NCBI GenBank assembly: GCA_001692895.1
Contig: KV748220.1
Location: forward strand, 558,358 to 622,357
Source of the DNA: Cenococcum geophilum 1.58
Lineage: Eukaryota; Ascomycota; Dothideomycetes; Gloniales; Gloniaceae
Reading direction: 5' to 3'
DNA length: 64,000 bases
Shown: piece after piece, positions 1-12,649 of the stretch
Layout: each line of letters starts with the position of its first letter
Numbering within the stretch: the first letter of the stretch is position 1
Notes under the pieces: generated by a model
What the model was told of the DNA's origin: nothing
The model's input: the letters and a program-made list of their open reading frames with translations, nothing else
Databases searched by the model: none
Translations under genes and position numbers: made by a program

Positions 1-150
1 AGTGCGTCTAGACTAAGTATAAGAGGTAACTATAAGTTATATAGAAAGTAATTAGCTAAGAGCCGCTAAAAATCTTAGCAAGGATCTAACTAATTAAATA
101 ACTTTAACCAGTGGTTAAAGTTCCTAGATATTTAAAGTTTTACAGTACTA

Positions 151-196
151 GCAGAATTTGGCAGAATTTAGCAGAATTTGGCAGAATTTAGCAGAT
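151..196. repeat. Short tandem repeat, 10-bp unit GCAGAATTT(G/A)
   Basis: About 4.5 copies of a 10-bp unit alternate between GCAGAATTTG and GCAGAATTTA. The same motif, in either orientation, recurs near 6350, in a longer array at 7276-7424, and beside the minisatellite at 62370. Confidence 0.85.
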
Positions 197-3100
197 AGCT
201 ATATTAGGTCTTTAGGGCGTTTTTATCCCTATACTCTTCTAGTAACTTATTGTCTTTATTATACTAGTATTCTATCTATTTATTTAGGTACTTTAGGGGT
301 CTAGGCGTATTAGGGTATTAGTTATAAAACCTTTTAAGCTTTTAGGGGTAGCCTATAAAGTTCTATATAGGGTACTAGGTTAAGTCTTAATTATACTTCT
401 TCTATTAAATACGGTATTTTAGCGTTCCCTATACTATCTTATAGGCTAGTATTTTGTTAACTTTCTATTTATTATTACCGTTTACTTAAATTAGTAGGGG
501 AGGCTTTTTTTTTTATATCTAGGTAATAGGTTATTTATAGCTTTCCGTAGCTTATTTAGCGAGAAAATAGGGTTAACCCTAATTAAATCTAGGAGCTTTA
601 CCTTATATAGTCCTACTATCTAGTAGTCTAGCTTATAGCTAGGTCGTTTAGTTTTTTAATTCCTTATTATAACCTAGATTATATCGCTAGGGATAAAGTT
701 AGGCTCTTAATAGTGTTTATTCACCTACTATTTTATTAACCTTTAGGCTTTTTTTAGGTTCTTATAGGCTACCGTCTAGACTTCCTCTAAGCGTTTAGTA
801 TACTATTAGGCCTTACTATAGGATAGCTTCTCTTATATAGTCTAGGGGTTTTCTAGCCTTTTCTAGTTAAAGCTTATATAGGGTAAGTATCCCATTTTTA
901 GCTAAATTAGGGCAAACCCTATGGAGTTATAGGGTAGGGTTACTTAGGCGTAGTCTATTAAGGGTAGTAGTTTAAACCAGTTATTTTAGAAGTAGTTAAT
1001 AAAGGGCCTAAGCCTCTAGTCTAGGTACTAATTTATAATCTTCGTCTAACCGTTTATCTAGGGGTAATAAGCCGTAATAAGCTTTAGCTTAATACCTAGG
1101 ATTTAGGTAAACTTATTCTAGAAGGCTAATATAAACTATAGCCTATAATTAGATATAATAATATCTAGTAGTCCGTAAATTTAGTAGACGTAATAGATAT
1201 ATAGCTAGGCTACCTCTTTAGTATTAATATTTTTATAACAGGGAATTAAAAACGGGCGTTTATTAAAGCGGTTAACTATAACTATAGCTATATCGTATCC
1301 GTTACGGTCTATAGGTAGTTTATAAAAGTCTATAGAGATATACTACTAAGGGCGCTCTAGTATTAGAAGTAGCTTAAATAGTTTTAAGGTCTTGTCCTAT
1401 GGGGTTATAGGTCTTTAGCAGTCTTCGCAGTTCCGTATATATTAATTGATATTTATAACTGTTCTTAGCTAGCAATAACGGTAGTTAATAATTTTATAGG
1501 TCTTATTCTTGCTAGGGTATACCGTAGAAACTTAATAATAAGCTTTATAGATTAGTTTAGTCCGTAAATTATTAATATTAGAGACTATAAGCCGCTCCTA
1601 ATATAGGAACAACCCTTCCTCCACTTTAAAATTAGGGGTTTCTTTTACGGCTTAATCGCAGAGGGCCTTTAGGGCATTAGCCGTACGGCTTATAGTTAAA
1701 AGGTAGTTAATTAGCCCTATTAGTTCGTCTAAGGTCTCCTCTATTAATACTAGCTTGTTTAGCTGGGAGTCTAGCTCCTTAAGGATCTATAGGTTAAGCT
1801 ATTTAGGATAGAGAAAGGCGCGCGTCTAATATTAGGTCTTTAGCTCATCCTAGGGTCCTATATCTTATTCTCTTTAGGTTAGGGCGTTAGCCTTAGAGTT
1901 TTACTTACTAGAATAATATATAATCGTAAAGAAGAATTAGGAGAGTATTTTAGCCTACTAGGCTTATTAACTAATAAGCTGCTTTATAGTTATAAAGTAC
2001 TCTAGGGCTTTATAATCTATATATATTTTAATTTAGGAGTTTATACCTTCTAGCTCTACGCGCTATTAAAGAAGAAATTAAATAATAGCTAGCATTTCTT
2101 TATTGTATACTTTATAGTTATACTTAGCCGGGTTTATTATTTTTAAAAAGAAGGTAATAGGGTACTAGTCGCTATAATAGAATTCCCGCTATAACCCTAT
2201 TAGAAGGGTCCGTTTCTAGCATTAATTTAAGGTCTAGGTTATAGTAATAAAGAATTAAAAAAGAGATAAGCTAATCTTTTATCTCTTTAAAGGCTTCTAT
2301 ATAGTTATTATTAAAAATAAAAGGCGTATTCTTCCTAGTTAGTCGTATAAGACGTTTTACTATAATTCCGTAGTTATAGATAAACCAGTAGTAAAAGTTA
2401 TAAAAACTAGGGAAGGATTAGATCTCTTTTACTATATAAAAGGGCTTCTAGTTATAGATTACCTCTACCTTCTTAAGGTTAACCTTAATTTCTTTTATAG
2501 TTATAATAAACCTAAGGTATTTTATACGTTTTATCCTAAACTTATATTTCTTAATATTAACTTATAAGCCTACGTTCCGTAGTTTCTCTAAAACCTTCTT
2601 AATATAAACTTAATGCTTAAGTTTATTATCTAAGTATATAAAAATGTCGTCTAGGTACGCCGTATAGAATTTATTAAGGTAATTAAAAAGAACATTATTT
2701 ATATACCTTTAGTATATAGCCGGTCCGTTTATTAGTCTAAAAGGAAGAGCTTTATATTTATAGGAACTATAATAGGTACGGAATATTGTTAAATCTTTAA
2801 ATATAGGGTCTATTCTAATTCGGTAGAAAGCTTAGCAGTATTAAGTTTAATAAAGATCTTTACCTAGCTTAGATATATAAAGGTCTTATTAATTAAAGGA
2901 ATAAGATACTAATCCTTTTAAGTAATAGCGTTTAGCTTTTAATGGTTAATATATAAACAAAGGCCTTTATTAGGCTTTTTTATAAATAAAATAGGGGAAG
3001 TAAAAGNGGCTTAACTTAGCTTAATAAACCCTTTATCTAGGTTATTAATTAAGTACTACTTAGTTACTTTTAGCTTATCCATTAATTATTAGTAGAGGGG

Positions 3101-4083
3101 GCTATAGCTTAGCGAGTTATTAGCTTTTAATTAAATCTTATAATTATATATCTGGTAAGGGGGTAACTTATCTAAAGCCGCTTTTGAGAATATATCCTTA
3201 TAATTTATATAGATAGTAAAAAGAAGGCGTTTAACTAGTTCCTTATTAGTTTTCTTAGCTAGCTTTTCCTCCCTATTATTAATAATTTAGTTAATCTTAT
3301 ATAGGCTTATTATAAAGACCTTATTGTTCTTCTAGTATATATTAAAGTAAAACGCTATAGCGCTAATTATAGCAATATTTACTATAGGAGGGTTATATAA
3401 TAATGGGGGTATATATAACTTTAGGGGCTTCTAGGGTACTAACGTTATTATTACTCCTTTTAGCTTTTATCACATCTTTTAGAGGTTATCCCTTATATCC
3501 TATTAATACGTTCTTTTCTATACCAGTTAAATCTATATAATTTAGACGTTGTTTACGTTACTATCTATCCCACTTCTATATATAGAGTCCTCTTTAAATA
3601 TAGCGCTTTAGAAAAGTATCTTTATTAGTATAGAGTTCTTTCTAGCTTTCTAGCGGGCGTTTTTTTTTAAGTAAAGGCTAGGTTACGGGCCTAGATATCC
3701 TACTAGTATATAGGGTTAGCCTTTATAGTTAGTGTCTTATAATTAGTTTAGATTTCCCTAATAAATAAGGTAATTTTGGTTTATCCTCTAGCCAAATAAA
3801 TTATTTTTATTATATATTTAGCCTAATATTAAAATAGGATATCTATTTTTGGCTAAGGATTATATTATAAGACCCTAGGTCTAAAATATAAAAAGGGATA
3901 CTATATTAGCGTCGTCTGTTAAGAGTAATATATAACTTTAAGATATAGGTAACTAGCTAACTAGCTTAGGCGTTATAGCCTTTTACCTAAATAGGCTTCT
4001 CTAATTAAGTGGCCTTTATATTTAGAAATTTGGCAATATAATTTATATAGGCAGTATTTATAAAGGCGAAGCTATTTATAAGA

Positions 4084-4638
4084 TGATAAGCTCCGTACTA
4101 CTTAGCTATATAAACTAAAAGGTAAGTAAGTGACTAGCTTAGTGCCAGGCACGGCTGTATGGAACAATATATATAGGCGAGGTGGCTTGGTTACCTAACA
4201 ATGCATCCCTACTAATGGCGACTGTCCCTAGGCGCAATAGTAGTAGATATAAACTCGGTGGACCTATACCTCGGGAGCATATGTGTATAAATATATTAGA
4301 CCTCTAACAGCTACAGCGCGGCGCCTAAAGAGGCTAGCCTTACGCTTTAATCGTAGGCACTAGCGTCTTTAGTTACGGTATTAACCTAACCAAGCTAAGG
4401 CTTAGCTGCGTAACCGGCTCCTTTAGTTATACGATTAGTAGGCTATTTCTAAGTTAGCCTAGGGTATAAATGAGGTTTAAACCTATAAGGCCCTAGGTAT
4501 TAAGCTAGTTACTATATAAGGTAATAAGCTTTGTACTACTTAGCTATATAAACCAAAAGGTAAGTAAGTAACTGGCTTAATGCTAGGCACGGCTATGCGG
4601 AACAATATATATAAGCGAGGTAGCTTAGTTACCTAACC
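4084..4638. mobile_element. Small terminal-direct-repeat element (TRIM-like LTR relic)
   Basis: Two direct repeats of 117 bp (4084-4200 and 4522-4638) flank about 320 bp without coding signal. The first copy begins TG and ends CA, as an LTR does. The copies differ mainly by C/T and G/A changes. This matches a terminal-repeat retrotransposon in miniature, a non-coding LTR relative, lying inside the Gypsy fossil. A plain segmental duplication is the alternative. Confidence 0.5.
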
Positions 4639-6200
4639 CTATTTGCTCTAGTATTAATAAGGGCGGTTATATTTACTCTATATTTATTTTAAGATACTAT
4701 ATATAGAACTATAAAATACTTTCTACCTATTAACTAACTAAGATTAATTTCTTTAAAATTAATAGGGTACCCTAGGGGGGAGTTTTTCCCTAGGGTTCTT
4801 CTTTTCCTAACTTATTAGACATTTCTCCTTTCTCTATCTCCTTAATATTGCCTATATCCTTTAGCTCTAGGCATAATAAGGTAAACTAACCCTCCTTATT
4901 ATAGTTATATCACGTAGCTAAGGCAGGGTTAATTAGGGTATTACGACGGGTACTAGTTAATAATATAGTATATAGCTAGTCGGGCGAGGCTCGCTAGTAT
5001 ATAAATATAACCGCTTTTAATATAAAAGCTGTTATAGCTTATCTTCCTACTCTAGCTCCTATAGGTATAGTTAACGAGTTTTAACTACTATAAGCCTTTT
5101 TTTATTAATTAGAATGGGTATTAATTCGCTTTAGTTTTAAGTCTAGCGATAGATAGTAGGCTATAAGTCTTTAGTAGGTTAGTAGGTTGTTTAAGGCTAC
5201 TATGATCTTCTCTTATAGTTAAACCGTTAGCTTATTATACAGGTCTAAATAGTAGTTCTTAAGGGGAATATAACCTTTGCCTACTAGGTATAAGAATTAA
5301 GTCTAAAACTTAGTAAAGGATTAGTTTAACTTTATTATTAAGCCATTATAGTTATAAGGCGTATCCTATACTTTATTTGGATTTATATATATAGCGGCTA
5401 AATACTATAGTATTATATTAATAGATATAAAGCGGATAGGGGAGTTGTCCTTAAATTTGGCTTAAAGGTAATATTAGGCATCTTCTATAGTTTAACTAAA
5501 GAGGTAAAGCATCTTAGCTTCTTTAGAGGGGAAATAGTTATAGTTAACGCGGAGTTTTCCTTATACTTAGATCCTCTAATTCTTAAAGGTAGAGTTTATC
5601 CCATTAGATAGGGGTTAAGGGTTAAAGAGCTTAACGGACTTTAATTACTTCGTTATTATATCCGTACTCCCTAGTATATCGCATTTAGTAGAGTAAATAG
5701 GTCGGCTAGGGCTTTAAAAAGGGGAAGCTAGGCTATTTTATAGGGCTGTAAGGCTTTTTAGGATCTCTTATAGGGTTTCTTATATATTTCTTACTTTAAG
5801 ACAATTAGCTTTCTAGCTAGCCTTAAAGGCGCAAATCTGCTCGTATACGTCTATAATGTTATTATTATCTTTAATTTCTAATCCTAATTAAATCTTAGGT
5901 TCCTCTTAGGTAGAGGCAGCTCTCTTAAATAAGCTTACTTTAGGTACTATTGTTAGCTTCCTAGGGTATATTAGTATTATATGCTTTAGTTTTAATTCTA
6001 ATAGTAAAGGTCTAATCCTGTCTGGCTTATAAAGGGGGATATTATTAAGGCCTTCCTAGGTAGTATAGTGTTATTTAATATCTAAGTATAATATATTAAC
6101 ACGTTATTGCAGATAAATGTTCTTTTTTAGAGTAGGATATTATTAAGGCCTTCCTAGGCAGTGTAGGGTAAGCTTAGTATAATATTATGGCTCGTATAAA

Positions 6201-6661
6201 TGCCTCTAAACCGAAGCTTATAGAATGCTATATTACAAAGATACTAAGCTAAAGAGAAGGAAAAGGGGTTATTAGGACCGAAGTAAATAAATATATAAGG
6301 GCAGCCGCTAAGGCGCTAGTAATAGGCGAGCCAATTATAGGTTAGTAGAATATGGTAGAATTTAGCAGGTGGCGTGCCATAGCGCTATCACAAGTGCTTA
6401 AATTAAATTACTTAAAGGGATAAGCCTACTTAGCTTATAAGCAGTCTATATACCACTACTATACTAATTATAGGCTAGTAGTCTTCCGGGAGGGTTCCGG
6501 TTAGGTCCCTAGTTAGATATATTAATATATTCCTCTAGTATTTCTAGCTTAAGGGAAGATTTTAAAGTTACCTTTAGCGCTTAATTTTTTAATTAGCTTA
6601 GGTAGGACTAAAGCTTAAAGGGGTTCCAGTTACTTCCTAGTAATATTATAACCGTTATAAA
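6201..6661. other. RIP-decayed stretch between two retroelements
   Basis: AT-rich sequence with no gene or domain that I can read. It contains the GCAGAATTT-type motif near 6350 and joins the Gypsy fossil to the first terminal repeat of the Ngaro-like element. Confidence 0.5.
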
Positions 6662-6664
6662 GGA

Positions 6665-6820
6665 TATCTATCTATCGCAGTCACGTAAGGGGATATTCAA
6701 TTTTTATATAATTGGGAGGCGTAGGGCTATAAGGTCGCTCTAGGGCTAGTTCTTAGTAGTTTTGCTAGTTTCTAGCACTTAAATCTGCTAAGGATTTGCC
6801 CTAAAGCGGCTAGATNTCCC
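6665..6820 (-). repeat. Terminal repeat B2 of the Ngaro-like element
   Basis: About 156 bp, nearly the same as 7087-7242. It begins TATCTATCTATCGCAGTCAC and ends in ...GCGGCTAGAT. A cluster of ambiguous bases follows at 6816-6870. Confidence 0.8.
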
Positions 6821-6976
6821 TANCNGNAAGCCTATAGCTNCAAGACTATNTAACTATAGTAGTNNCANTAAGGCTAGNTCTTAGTGGTTTTGCTAGTTCC
6901 TAGCACCTACTAAAGAATTGCCTTAAAGCGCTATCTATATATAATGTATACTAAGTATAAGGGATAGCGGGTAGGG

Positions 6977-7093
6977 AAAGCAAATTAGCTATATAGTAAC
7001 TGCGTTTAATATTTACGAATATTATAGGAGGTCTTAGCATTATGCGTTGCTAAGGTAGATACTGCCAAGTAATATATAGACGCTAGTATCTAT
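6977..7093 (-). repeat. Repeat A2 of the Ngaro-like element
   Basis: About 117 bp matching 11377-11494, with most differences being C/T or G/A. Its end overlaps the start of the adjacent repeat B by a few bases (TATCTAT). Confidence 0.8.
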
Positions 7094-7242
7094 CTATCGC
7101 AGTCACATAAGGGGATATTTAATTTTTATATAATTAGGAGGCGTAGGGCTATAAGGTCGCTCTAGGGCTAGTTCTTAGTAGTTTTACTAGTTCCTAGCAC
7201 TTAAATCTGCTAAGGATTTGCCTTAAAGCGGCCAGATGTCCC
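7087..7242 (-). repeat. Repeat B1 of the Ngaro-like element
   Basis: Partner of 6665-6820. On the minus strand it lies directly after the recombinase region and before A2, as expected for split direct repeats. Confidence 0.8.
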
Positions 7243-7275
7243 CAAGCAAAGCTCCTACGCCCAACAAGACATTAC

Positions 7276-7424
7276 CTCATTCTGCTATATTCTGCTATAT
7301 TATTATATTCTACTAAATTCTGCCACCTTATCGCATTCTGCCAAATTCTGCTATATTATCGCATTCTGCCAAATTCTGCTATATTGTCGTATTCTGCTAT
7401 ATTCTGCCATATTCTACCAACCCT
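7276..7424. repeat. Degenerate tandem array of ATTCTGCTA/ATTCTGCCAA units
   Basis: Roughly ten copies of ATTCTGC(C/T)A(A/T) variants, some spaced by TTATCGC. This is the reverse complement of the motif at 151-196. Confidence 0.75.
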
Positions 7425-10400
7425 AAGTTATAAGCCAACTAATTAGGATTTTCTATACCCGGCATAGAAAATTGCTATTAGCTTACTTACCACTAGCGCC
7501 TTAGCGGCGCTCTTAATATCTTAACTTGCTACCTAGTAATCCTTACGCTAAGAGTGGTACACTACGCTAAAAGTAAGAGTTAAGGCAACGGAGATTAGTG
7601 GTTTTAGTCCTAATATATAGGCGAAAGGCTTTTAATAACTACCGGCCTAGCTACTAAATTTGCTAATATAAATACCCTAAATCTTTAGCGAACTAGGTAG
7701 CGCCCTAGCGGAAGGAGTAGTTTAACTACTTAGGTTAATTCTAGCAGCTACTAAATAAGAGGAAAGATCTTATAAACCCCTAGAGAGGTAAAGGGTTTAC
7801 TATTAAGACTAAATAAGGGAGAGTTAAGGGGTTAAGGGTCCCTATTAAACAGCTTTGTTATAGTAGCAACTAAGCATAATAGGCCGCCTACCGCCGCGAT
7901 GGTAATGTTAACGCCCTAGTATTACTTATCGGCTTTACTCCATTTAAGGCGGAATATTATCCCACTAGGCGTAAAGGTGATATTATATTAGGTGGCCTTT
8001 TTTGCTAGGAAAGTTATTCGGTTCTTAAGCTCCGCCATAGTATATATAATCTCGCCTATCTATAGAAATCCAGTAAATGCAAGGGTAAATGCGGCATTAG
8101 TGTTAATATCCAGTAGTAATAGGCCGTGTGTTACTACCTAGGCTAAAATATCTCTAGTAATAGGTTGCTTGTCCTTTTTTACTAAGGGAGAAATAGTGGT
8201 TACTTTAGTAAGTAATTGGTATACTATAGGATCCTTAAATGCTATAATTAAGATACCGTAATCTATATAGCGCGAGCGAATTACGGAGATGTAGGCTTAT
8301 AAGGTTTCGGCCTTAAGCCTACCTATTTATGGCTAGGAGGTACTAAATACGCGGTAGGTAATCTATTCGCCTAGTTTACGCGGCTTAGCTAGGTAGGGGG
8401 AGACTCCTTTAAGTGCGCAGTATAACTCCTAGCTGTTAACTGCTAAGGAATAGTTCCTATGGGTTACTAGCGTAAGGCCGTTCTAGAGAAGAAGCGCGTA
8501 GAGGTTAAATAGCGCGTTAATATTATCTTTAAAGTTTATAGGCGGTTATAAGTAGTCTATTAGGTTTACGGCACCTATTAAAAACTTATTAGCTTTAGTA
8601 GTAATAAATTAAGGGCCTAGTGTGGGTAGAACTAATAGATAGCTGCGGCCTGGAATTAAGATAGTATATTAGCTAAGCTATTTAAATCACCTAGAATCTA
8701 CTTTGCGGATATTATAATATCATAAGCTATAGCAGCAAGCATGATCTTATAAAGTGATTCGTTTACTATACTACGGATAACGGTCTTCTTAATACCCTAG
8801 TAAACCACTATGCTATTAGTGTAAATAGATAGCGCGCTATACTGTTAGTTGGTAGACTATAAATTAAATACGTAAGCAATAGCATGCATCTCTTTTGGAT
8901 TAATATAGTCTACTCGTTAACTAGGCTTAGGTAATATGTTAAACGCCTAAGATTAAGGGAGATTAGCTGTATACCACTACTAGTTATCCTTATATTTAAG
9001 TTCCTTAAAAAAGTAAAAGCCGCTAAACCTAAACTAGGTAAAGGCGTTAGTAAAGAAATAAATACGGGCACGCTTAACGTTGTTAAAGAATAATACCCTA
9101 TTACTTATAGTAAGTAGGTTAAGCCAGATATATAAGTTACTTCGCAACTTGGTGCTAAATCGTCTAGGTTTATACTTATTTACTAAAGTCTCCGGCTAAG
9201 TAGTAATAAAGATCTAAAGGGATCTAGAGTAAGATTAACTAAGTTTAATTACGTAGGCGCACTATATAAGGTAGCCCGTAAGCTACTAGGCTTAAAGGAA
9301 CAATAATAAGCCGTATTAAAGTGCGGTAGTGACTTTCTTAATAGCACGTAATTGTTTCTATAGTAATAATCGCGTTTATATTTATATAGTGTTAATAGTA
9401 TATCCTAGAACTTTAATAATAGTTCCTGCTATATCTTTAGAGTTATTTTAAGGGATACCTAGGGAGTTAATAACAGAGATATAAGTCTAGGTAATAGCCG
9501 CTAAGTTATTCGGGTTGGTAAGGATAAAGATAAAGTCATTTAGGTAGTATTCCACCTCGTAAGGTAGTTATAAATAGAGTATCCAGTATAGGCCTTCCGC
9601 GAAGAGGTTAAATATAAGCGGCGCAGTTTAAAGACTAAAGAATAGGCAGCATTTTTAGTAGGTAACACCTTCCTAGGAGAAGCCTATTAATATTCTTGCC
9701 CTATAAGATAGGGGGACTATATAGAACGCGTCTTTAATATCTCTTTTAAGCAGTAGATATCTACAACCTATAGAAATAACGTGGGCTTAAATAGCGGTAA
9801 CTATAATATATACTAGTGTTCTATATTCTTCTAGGATTGCGTTATTAACTAAAGATACTAGTAGAAAGGAGAGATCGTAAATTTAGCGGTATCCTCTATC
9901 TGATTTTAGCACTAGGCTAAGAGGTAAGACTATAATAGGCCCTATCGCGATTCTAATATATTCTTTTTTAAGGTCTAATATTATCTTCTTAAAGATAAGG
10001 TTGGCGTTATCCTAAAAGGAGTTATAGTTTATATAAGATCTCGGAGTAGGGATAAATTCAGCTCCTATCTCACAGCTATAGGTTAGGATACCTACTAAGA
10101 TAGCTAGTAGATTACCTAGGTAGTTAGATAAAAGGGAGTACTACGCTAAGATCCTTAGGGGCGATAGAGAGTAGTAGAGAGCCTTCGCCTCTATAAAGGT
10201 AGGGAATAATAGTAACGTATTAGGCCTAGGCCCTAGGCGTATAATTAAAGTTAGTGTTATTATTAGGCTAGACCCTACTTTATAAGGTTCGCTTTACTAT
10301 TCCTAGGCGCAAGCTTTAGATAATACAGTATAATCTTTACTACACTTTAAGCACTTATGCGGGTATTTATAAGCTATATTATCGCAGCCTCTGCTATTAA

Positions 10401-11376
10401 ACTTATGGTAGGTATAGGAGGTATCCAACCTAGGTCTCTTTAAGGCAGCAAAGCCAATAGCACTAGATATTGTAAGGTATAGCGCTATATACTAGGCTGG
10501 CATTTACTAATTAGCGGGCTCTAGTTAGCCATTAGTTATTATAAAGGTATAGTAGTTAAGTGCTAAATTAAGTATACAACCTACCTAGATATACTAGGTT
10601 AATAAGGTATAAATTATATTTATCTAGAGAAGTATACTAGTAATAAGGTCTAGCGGGCATATATAAAGGGTGCCAGTAATAACCACGTAGTTAGTAAAAC
10701 CTTTAAACTAGACGCCTTTATCTATAAATAGCTTCCTATCTACCTTTACCTTCCTTATAACTAGAGTACNATTNTNAATCNNTNTCTTNTTNGNGATNTT
10801 AATTTAAGCGGTATANACTTAAAGANNGGCGAGGTTTACTANATTAAAGGTACCCTTAAAAATGTCTAGGTAATCCCTTTTTATAACGCAAGGAAGGTGG
10901 AGTTTAAGTAACTTTATACTAGGAGGGAGAGGCTTACTAAGAACATTAGTTATAGTAGCTATTATAATGGCCTATAAGGCCGAAGCGGCTAAGCCTAACT
11001 ATAATTAAGCTATTTAAGCTAGGTGGTATTTATACTAGTGGGCCTCCTCCGCTAGGTGGGCTTCGCGCTCTTCCTTATACTTCTAAATCTCCCTTTTATC
11101 TTAGGCTTATTCCCTTTACTCTTTAGCAATTTCGCGCTCTTCTATGGCAGTGGCGCGTATATTAGCGTCGGACGGCATTATAGGACTAATAGAGGAGGGT
11201 GTAGCGGTTATAGACGATGGTGTAGTTAAGGTAGGTCGTCTAGGTGGGTTTACTTATTGGGATTATACACGCGTATAAATCTCCCAGTTGGTTATAAGCG
11301 GTAATAGCTTTATAAAATAATTCTTAAACGAATGGATAATAAATATATAATAAATATTAATAAGTTTAGCGATATT

Positions 11377-11494
11377 GAAAGCGAATTAGCCACGTAGTGA
11401 CTGCGTTTAATATTCGCGAATATTGCAGGAGGTCTCAGCATTGTGCGTTGCTGAGGTAGATGCTGCCAAGTAATATATAGACGCTAGTATCTAT
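11377..11494 (-). repeat. Repeat A1 of the Ngaro-like element
   Basis: Upstream (minus-strand 5') copy of repeat A. It keeps more CpG and GC than the copy at 6977-7093, so the two copies decayed unequally. Confidence 0.8.
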
Positions 11495-11759
11495 ATTTTT
11501 TTTAGCGATAACTATAGGTATATAAGAGTTTTTTAAGCTCCTAGTATATCTAGGTATTAGGGCTTATTTAGCCGTTTTACTTAAAGGTTTATATTATTAC
11601 AATCTATTACTATTAGAGGGACCTTTCTGCCTTAATGTAATGGCTTCTATAAGGTATCTATAGAGTTTCTATTTAGGTTATTATAAAGTTTTTAAAGGGG
11701 GAATAGTAGATATAAATAAAATATATAAATAAATAATCTAGTTTTTAAGCCAGCTGCCC

Positions 11760-11900
11760 TTCTAATGTAAGAGTACATATATTAGATCCCGCCGCGCTTG
11801 CGATCAATATCGCAAGCACTCCGTGTCTTTTTGGCCGAATGGCGACGTTGGGGCGGGAAACGTTACATCTAAATAGAGTAGGAAGGATTTAAATATAAGG
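11760..11900 (-). mobile_element. LTR fragment, little decayed
   Basis: GC-richer patch. Its reverse complement begins TGTAACGTTTCCCGCCCC, a typical LTR-like start. A hairpin (stem GCTTGCGAT/ATCGCAAGC, loop CAAT) lies at 11796-11817. No partner copy was found in the window. Confidence 0.4.
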
Positions 11901-11906
11901 GGACTT

Positions 11907-12109
11907 TGTAGACAGGGGGCTATAAGGCACGATTGTGGAACAAGATAGATTGTAGGGAGAGACGAATCCTTAAGGAGGTAAGGCCTCTAGAATCGTGGAG
12001 ACTATATACTACGGGCACGTGCCTCTGGCACGTGACCGGCGACTATCCAAGGGGCGTCCGGGGGTTGTCCTGAGGGCAACCCGAGGTGACTGCAATAATA
12101 TCCCTTACA
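11907..12109 (-). mobile_element. Solo LTR of the Gypsy-B family
   Basis: Starts TGTAGACAGG and ends CCCTTACA, so both ends carry TG/CA. It is about 203 bp and matches 41359-41576, which is the same LTR in more decayed form. No internal region adjoins it and no clear target duplication was seen. It marks the edge of the repeat block, about 540 bp from the lysyl-tRNA synthetase stop codon. Confidence 0.65.
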
Positions 12110-12649
12110 GGAAGTGGCTTGTATTTTATTTTAGAACTTTGTAAACCCCCCTTGGGCCTCAATTACAGCTAAACAGAGCTGAGGAAACAACAAAGAGTTA
12201 GCTTTTTAATACATATAAACAGGGTATATAATTGGAGTATTGAATTGTGGGTACACTTACAAGGGCCCCTTGCTACTTACGCCCCAAGGCCTAATACCAT
12301 GGTAAGTAACAATGTAAGGGATAAAGATTACGCAGCCGACTAGTAAGGGTAGAGGACGGGATAGAGATAGTAACAGAAATAAATATAAAAGAGGGGAGGA
12401 ATATAAGAAATTAAAATAGAAAGCTCTATATATAATAAGTAGCGAATAAGGAGTAGATAGAGACGGAGGAACTAAACAACCTAGAGAAGAAGAGGCCGGA
12501 GGTAAAGAGAGAAGAGAAGGAAACACACTTCACCAGTTATCATACAAATTGCAGCCAAAACGGCCTCCAAGTTCGACCCAGCACCCTCCCAGCTTACCTC
12601 GCAACCCGCACCCACCAAATCTGACCCATCTCCTAGCCGCACACACCCT
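12110..12649. other. Intergenic, transition from repeat block to gene island
   Basis: Base composition rises towards normal through this stretch. No gene or RNA is recognisable. It presumably holds the 3' end of the lysyl-tRNA synthetase transcript. Confidence 0.5.

Larger units (their letters stand above)
1..6200 (-). mobile_element. Decayed Ty3/Gypsy-type LTR retrotransposon
   Basis: Fossil element read on the minus strand. Around 2300-2430 the reverse complement gives the reverse transcriptase/RNase H connection text of Gypsy elements (FxxFYxxFIxNY pattern followed by LTRK). Around 2640-2670 it gives a YLDDI-type reverse transcriptase box. Integrase-like and 3' sequence lies towards 500-1900 and gag-like sequence towards 4700-5950. 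The block is very rich in TpA, as expected after RIP, and is broken many times, so it is old and inactive. The segment 190-620 is repeated in diverged form at 40870-41350. The outer limits are uncertain; I did not find a convincing flanking LTR pair. Confidence 0.75.
6662..11494 (-). mobile_element. Tyrosine-recombinase retrotransposon, Ngaro/DIRS type (fossil)
   Basis: Read on the minus strand the element runs: terminal repeat A at 11494, a putative gag/ORF1 region (about 10300-11250), reverse transcriptase (about 9400-10100), tyrosine recombinase (about 7750-8200), then repeats B, A and B. The RT shows the P-x-S-L-V-x-K-S-D start of this group, the motif KRDIKDAF, and a YLxDF box. The recombinase shows AFTLAFTGFL-x-IGE as in fungal phage-type integrases. 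The order A1-ORFs-B1-A2-B2 is the split direct repeat known from Ngaro elements. C-to-T/G-to-A differences between repeats point to RIP after insertion. Broken many times and old; it looks complete in extent. Confidence 0.75.

Noticed and set aside
7276-7424. CRISPR-like array
   Set aside because: The units are about 10 bp and directly abutting or irregularly spaced, there are no unique spacers or cas genes, and the host is eukaryotic.
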